From: Chlorokybus atmophyticus
Taxonomy: Eukaryota; Streptophyta; Chlorokybophyceae; Chlorokybales; Chlorokybaceae
DNA length: 56,060 bases
Direction of reading: 5' to 3'
NCBI GenBank assembly: GCA_009103225.1
Contig: RHPI01002438.1
Location: 688,755 to 744,814, forward strand
Shown: positions 51,140 through 56,060 of the stretch, piece after piece
Numbering within the stretch: position 1 is the first letter of the stretch
Layout: each line of letters starts with the position of its first letter
Program-made: the position numbers and the translations under genes
The notes under the pieces: generated by a model
The model's database searches: none
The model's input: the letters and a program-made list of their open reading frames with translations, nothing else
Told to the model about the DNA's origin: nothing

Positions 51140-54100
51140 TAGACTGGCAGCTGAGGCGATCGGGCAAGGCCAGACCAGACCGGGCCATGCCCCTACGTCA
51201 GCCGGACTTCAGGTTCGACAGGATACTGGTACGTATGTTGCCGGTACACACTGCATAGCTTGCATGCTGCATTGTGCAAAACACTGTTGCTTTGCTGAGT
51301 CTGCTTCACGTGGCAATTGCAGTTTTCTTTGACAACCGCCGCAGCCAGGCTCAGAAGCCAGCTGCTTGAGGTGAGTTCGTTGTCAGCTGCCGATGGAGAG
51401 TTTGTGGTACAGCCGCTGCCACATTGCAGACTCTTGCTCAAATGTCAACGCTCATGCTGCAACACTCAATGCTTGTTGCCGCTCACACCTGCTTCCAGGT
51501 TGCATGGACCTTGCCGAGTCTATTGAAAGACGGCCCCGAGCTGGCTGAGGCTTTGCACCGCTACGAAACCTACTGGCTGCCTCTTTTAGCAAGTAAGTTG
51601 CAGCCTTACTCAGGACCCGCAGCAGCAGTAGTGAGCGATGGTTGTTGCCGTTTCTCTCGCTTTGTGTTGCTGCTACTTCTGTTTTTGTTACTGTCATTTT
51701 TGTTATTGTAAAGTCTTGTTGTTGTTGTTGCTTCTACTGCTGTCTACGACCAAACGCTGATTGCACTGCAGGCGGCTTCCAAACGAGCGAAAGCGTTGCG
51801 CCTCCAGCTGACGTGCACTGGGTGTGGCAATGCCACATGCTTTCGCCTACGAGCTATGCCTCCGACATGCAGCGCGTGTTCGGCATGGTCTTGGACCACG
51901 CGCTGCTCGATGTCGGGGAGCGCCTGCATGCACAGCAGCGTGCATGCGCTGCCTGGGAGGAACGCTACCCCGGCGTGCCCTTCGAGAGCCAGCCTGATGG
52001 GTCGAATGCAAGCAATGCTGCGGCAACATTCGTGTCGCAATGTGAGTTTGACATCAAGGGGGTGGCATTGCGCCAAGCCGCGTTCATTTACCAGGTAAGT
52101 GTGCTGGTGCGTGCAAGTGAGTGCTTGCATGGGTGCTTGTACGTGTGTTTGTAAGTATGCATTGGCGTGTGCATATAGGTATGCATGCACCCATGCACTA
52201 AGGGCTGTTATACACAGAAACAACCAATTGTGCATGCATGCAACTTGCACGCTTCTTATGTAATAGCCTGCTGAACATGACTGTGGGCATGCCTGTTACA
52301 TGTGCAGGTAGCACTTCCACACTATGGGGACACAAAAGTATTCTTGCCCGCAGCAGTGGAGCGCTACCGGCAGTTCTGCTATCTGCACGCCTCGAATCCG
52401 GATGTCTGTTTGGCACCGACCTACGACATCCAACTGGTGTGGCGCGCCCACATGCTTCACCCGAGTATGTACGCCACCGAGACGGCACAGTGGGCCGGGA
52501 AGTTGTTCACGCACGACGAGACCCTGAACGACTGCACTCAGGATTCCCAACTCAACTGCGCCGCCACAGTAGGCACACTGACTTTTGCTTAGATTGCATT
52601 CTGTCTGTAGAGTGTGCGCTGTTGTGTGTGTGTAGTTGGCGCAACCCCTCTCTGTGTGTGTCCGCAGGCCACATGCAAGCTGTGGGCCGCATGCTTCACA
52701 GACGAGTATGAAGTAAATGGGGGCATGCTGCGGGGCAACCCTGCCACAACAGTTGGCAGCGGTAGCGCCAAAACACAATACACCCAAGGTTAGTTGGCTA
52801 TACATTGTACATGGGCATGCGCATACACGACCAACGTGCGCTTACGTGCACACCCACGTGCACGCACGCGCACGCATGTGCGGCGCAGTGAGCGATGGCT
52901 GATCTCATTTATCACGTTGCAGACCTTGTTGCTTCCATCTCTGCGATCACTGTCATGTTGGAGAAGCCTTCAGGTAAATGGACCGGCTTGAGCTGCCAAC
53001 TTACGATCCCGTCCGCAGTACGCACACCTAACCCACGCAACCACAATGTGCCCGCGCAACCCGCTGTTCCTGACTGGATAAAGTGTATGCCGGGCGTCAA
53101 TTGCACCGGCGATAGGAAGTGGGGCAGCACTTGTGCGTGGAGGTTTGACCTCAACACGTGCTTGCACACGGGTCTTCACACTACCATCCATGTGGATTTT
53201 GGCATAAGCACAAAGCTCCCAGCGCTGTCCGTTCGCGCCTTGCTGAGCCATGGGGCTGCAAGCACTAGCGCTGGCGATTGTCGTGTGACGCTTGTTCCGT
53301 CCATCAATGTCAAGACAGCACATAAAACCGCAGGTTGTTGTTGTTGTTGTGGTGGTGGTGGTGGTGGATGATGTTGCTGTTGTTGACGTTGTTGCCAATT
53401 TTGTCAACCAATATGCGTTGTGTTGTGCGCAGACAAAGATGCTAGGAATCAACAGGGCACACCCTGTGGGTTGCTGTTAAAGGTGGTGAACAAGGCGTTT
53501 GTGTCCTGCAACCTTCAAGACATCTTGCAACCTTCATGGCAGGTGGAGCCAAACAGCGCTCAGATAATAAGCATGCCAGACGGACAGTTCGCACTGTCAA
53601 CGCCTACTAGCGGCCATGCCGCCACACACATCGTGTGCAATTTCCATGGCAAGGCGCTCTTCACAGTGCAGGTAAAACCAAGCATTCCCGCAGTGATTGT
53701 TGTTGTGCACAATTCATACACAATTTATGGTGAACGCGTACACAAACGTGTGCACACACGAGTGAGCGCGCACAGAGAGAGTATCGCTTGCAGTCACACA
53801 AGCACAAGCACAGAATTCATGCGCAAGTGCGCGTGCACACACACGTGTAGGACTTTCTCACTTCAGGTGTCATATGACGAGAGTACGACATCAGAGTGCT
53901 CTCCTGTGCCACCGCGGCGTGTTCCGAGGGCCCGCGTGGTTGTGAGAGATGCAAATTCACACGCAGTGGAGGCCACAGCGCACTTGAGCGGGCCATACGA
54001 GCTCCCGACACCGCAACAAGTGGACTCGAGGTTGACCGCTGTCGCACTGGACGCAGCGACCGGCGAGCGTGTGATGATCATACGCGGCCGTGGTGGCGAC

Positions 54101-55193
54101 TGGGGCATGTGTAAAGGCACGTGGGTCGGCAAACAGAAGGGTACATACGCACTTGTACACATACACGCGCACGCAGTGCATGCTTGCACATATACGAGCT
54201 TGCATGCGTGCATGCGCACACGTACATACACGCAAGTGCACGCACACACTATGCGCTTTCTCCGACTAGGCAAGAGTCCAACATGGACAGGTGTGGCTTA
54301 CATGTGTATTTGTTGCTCACCAATGTGCGCGCCAGGTGTTCCGGGCGAGAAGAGCGTGTTACCCGGGGTACCCGGCAGGCCAGGCATCCCAGGCATCCCA
54401 GGGTTACTTCAGCTGCAGGCGTTTCGTCTGCACAAGGTTTGACGCAGTGACATCATAAATAAGCCAACCCTGCTGTTGATGGTGCATGCTGCCTGTGTGC
54501 CTGCATAAAGCTTGAGCATGAGCCTTTCGCTTGTGTGTGACCACAGGCAGGGTCAGAAGTGGAAGCCCTGTGCGAACCGCAAAACGTCACCTCAGCAATA
54601 GAGATTGCCAAGTGCATCCGTGTAGACTTAGCATGGGGTTACTTGGATATCGTGGATGGCGATACGGGTGAGAGACAAAAGACATCTTTGCATATTGATG
54701 CATCCTTGCTTCTCTATAGCATACACATCAGCCTGCTGCGCACTGTTGTTGATGCAGTTCCGGAGCTGGTGGCCTTCGCGTTTGCCGCGGGCGTGTTGCA
54801 CTTTATCTCACAGCGAGTTGCAGTGGCAAAGGAGCTGACGGAACAGGAAATCGTGAGCAGAACGAACATTGCCTATTAGTTTCGCATCCCAACACGTTGC
54901 TGCTGTTCTAACTGCTGGCATTCATCCTTGCACCATGATATAGATGTATAATGAGACTGTGTCTTCAGGAGGATTATCGGAACAAAGCACGGAGGCATGT
55001 CCTGAATGGCAGCGAAGTGATGAAGCCAGCCATGGAACAAACACTGCAGGTGTGGGCAACCAAATTCACCGTCGCGCACATATGCACGCACACACACACG
55101 CTCACGCATGCACACACGCAGGAAAACACAACGTCACCCAGGATACAGAACTCTAGTGCACGCGCGTTGTGTGCACGTTTAACATATGCGCTG
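51140..55193 (+). repeat. Right arm of the large inverted duplication (contains GRDP copy C)
   Basis: Inverted counterpart of 42075-46260; see that entry. The arm contains copy C, whose frames are mostly preserved. Confidence 0.7.
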
Positions 55194-55395
55194 TGTGTAT
55201 TAGATGCTTGATTTTCTTCAAGCAGTTACTGGGCAATCCTCCTGATGCAGCAGCGACAGCAAGCTGTACATCTCCAGTTCTGACTCCAGTTACATGCCGT
55301 ATGTCAAGTTTGGCCACCAACAACAAGGACTCACGACGGTTGCGGTGGATGTGGTGGTTGCGGAGGAGGAGATGGACGTCAAGAAATTGATGTGA
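51187..55395 (+). CDS. GRDP-like protein, DUF1399 plus collagen-like segment (copy C)
   Basis: Fourteen exons are inferred: 51187-51228, 51323-51370, 51499-51592, 51772-52094, 52308-52568, 52668-52788, 52923-53333, 53433-53671, 53867-54140, 54336-54436, 54547-54667, 54758-54852, 54969-55049 and 55264-55395, in phase throughout (780 codons plus TGA). Seven exons have exactly the same length as in copy A (42, 94, 323, 261, 121, 101 and 95), and another matches at 121. Landmarks: LHRYETYWLPLL, VDVH-type WVWQCHMLSP, VALPHYGDTKVFLPAAVERY, DIQLVWRAHMLHPSMYA, GVPGRPGIPGIPG-type G-X-Y repeats. The intron that separates exons 8 and 9 of copy A is absent; a five-codon bridge (QPSWQ) stands in its place, as in copy B. 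The last exon is uncertain: a Gly/Cys tract (about 55340-55370) is present but in a different frame, so the tail seems lost or altered. Confidence 0.75.
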
Positions 55396-56060
55396 AAGGC
55401 GTCCGCAAATGCTTGGCTTTACTGATCTCAGCCCACATAATCAGCTCAGTGCAGGTGTCGCAAGATTCTTGTTCTGATTATCACATGTCAGGAGGTTGCT
55501 AGGGACTACACCTGTGGTACGTCATATAGTTTATATGTTGTCAAGGAGTTGTTCTCCTACCTCATGGTCTGGCAGAGAATGTACTGTGGGCAGCAGTGTC
55601 CATGGCCACAAAATTACACCAGCAACAACGACAGCACGGGAGCATGTTGTTTGGTAGCACAACGTGACCGTGCAATGGACACGGAAGGAAACAGCACAGC
55701 GCCCAACCCCAGCACCCGTCATGCACAGCTGCGACGCAGTGTCATGGTGCAGTGCGACCGGCACACTGCAAGCGGCACTGCTGACGTGCACAGTGCAGAG
55801 CAGGGTTTGGGAGAGGAGAGGAGAGTGTGGTAGTCGGAAAGGGAGGAGGGAGCGGAGGGGAGGGAGTCATGCTGGTGTTTTTTGGCCACTACTGCCTTGC
55901 TGCTGAACCGAACTGACCTGAACGGCCCTGTGGGCAGGTAACTGCTTGCACATGTATGCATGTCTAATGGGGCAGCCTGTGGGTAGGTAGAGTACTGGTA
56001 GCGAGTGTACTGTATTTGCTCGGATACAACCCCCCTTTCAAACAAAGACCCCCCCCCCCC
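55396..56060. other. Window end, no gene seen
   Basis: 3' flank of GRDP copy C, a purine-rich stretch (GGGAGGAGGGAGCGGAGGGG, about 55841-55865) and a closing poly-C run (56049-56060). Short frames here show no domain. Confidence 0.5.

Larger units (their letters stand above)
46221..51186. other. Spacer of the GRDP inverted duplication
   Basis: 46221-46300 and 51000-51186 are upstream regions of copies B and C. Between them lie AT-rich sequence (46550-47000), a chromovirus-derived palindrome (47228-48347), one uncertain small frame (48693-48938), an array of GGACCAT palindromes (49279-49965) and unremarkable sequence (50000-51000). No further gene is recognised. Confidence 0.5.

Noticed and set aside
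1-56060. CRISPR arrays, bacterial operons, rRNA or tRNA genes
   Set aside because: Repeats here are microsatellites, palindromic motif arrays or duplications, without a regular repeat-spacer pattern. The genes are intron-bearing nuclear genes. I saw no rRNA segments and could not support any tRNA by eye; a covariance-model scan would settle the tRNA question.

Overview
The window looks like nuclear DNA of a photosynthetic green-lineage eukaryote, most likely a green alga. It carries intron-rich genes with GT-AG junctions, a plastid-targeted CP12, a plant-type SDE2 with a C-terminal SAP domain, a plant chloroplast-type NAD(P)-binding protein and a small family of GRDP (DUF1399) genes. It starts in an AG microsatellite, ends in a run of C and contains a 180-N gap, so it is probably one whole draft contig. 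I rebuilt exon structures by eye from conserved protein segments, reading phase and splice signals. No transcript evidence was available.

Layout from left to right: (1) 523-3079, minus, an atypical-SDR NAD(P)-binding protein. (2) 3972-14171, minus, a 10.2 kb Ty3/gypsy-class retrotransposon. Its polyprotein carries a full C5-cytosine DNA methyltransferase domain between protease and reverse transcriptase and ends in a PHD finger. No LTR pair is visible; the element ends in short inverted termini inside a tandemly repeated target. (3) 16764-21765, minus, NOL6/UTP22, head-to-head with (4) 22017-23666, plus, SDE2, across 251 bp. (5) 25377-26908, minus, the RNA polymerase III subunit RPC8/RPC25. 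(6) 28837-29604, minus, CP12. (7) 32880-37351, minus, an intact GRDP gene (copy A) with a collagen-like segment and a Gly/Cys tail. (8) 42241-46220, minus, a decayed GRDP copy (B). (9) 51187-55395, plus, a third GRDP copy (C). B and C are the arms of a large inverted duplication. The spacers around them hold a palindrome made of chromovirus 3' ends and several arrays of short self-complementary motifs (GGTACC, GGCCGTC and GGACCAT/ATGGTCC types).

Several host genes are housekeeping: rRNA processing (NOL6), splicing and genome stability (SDE2), Pol III transcription (RPC8) and Calvin-cycle control (CP12). The accessory interest lies in the methyltransferase-bearing retroelement and in the rearranged, palindrome-rich 38-51 kb region around the GRDP family.
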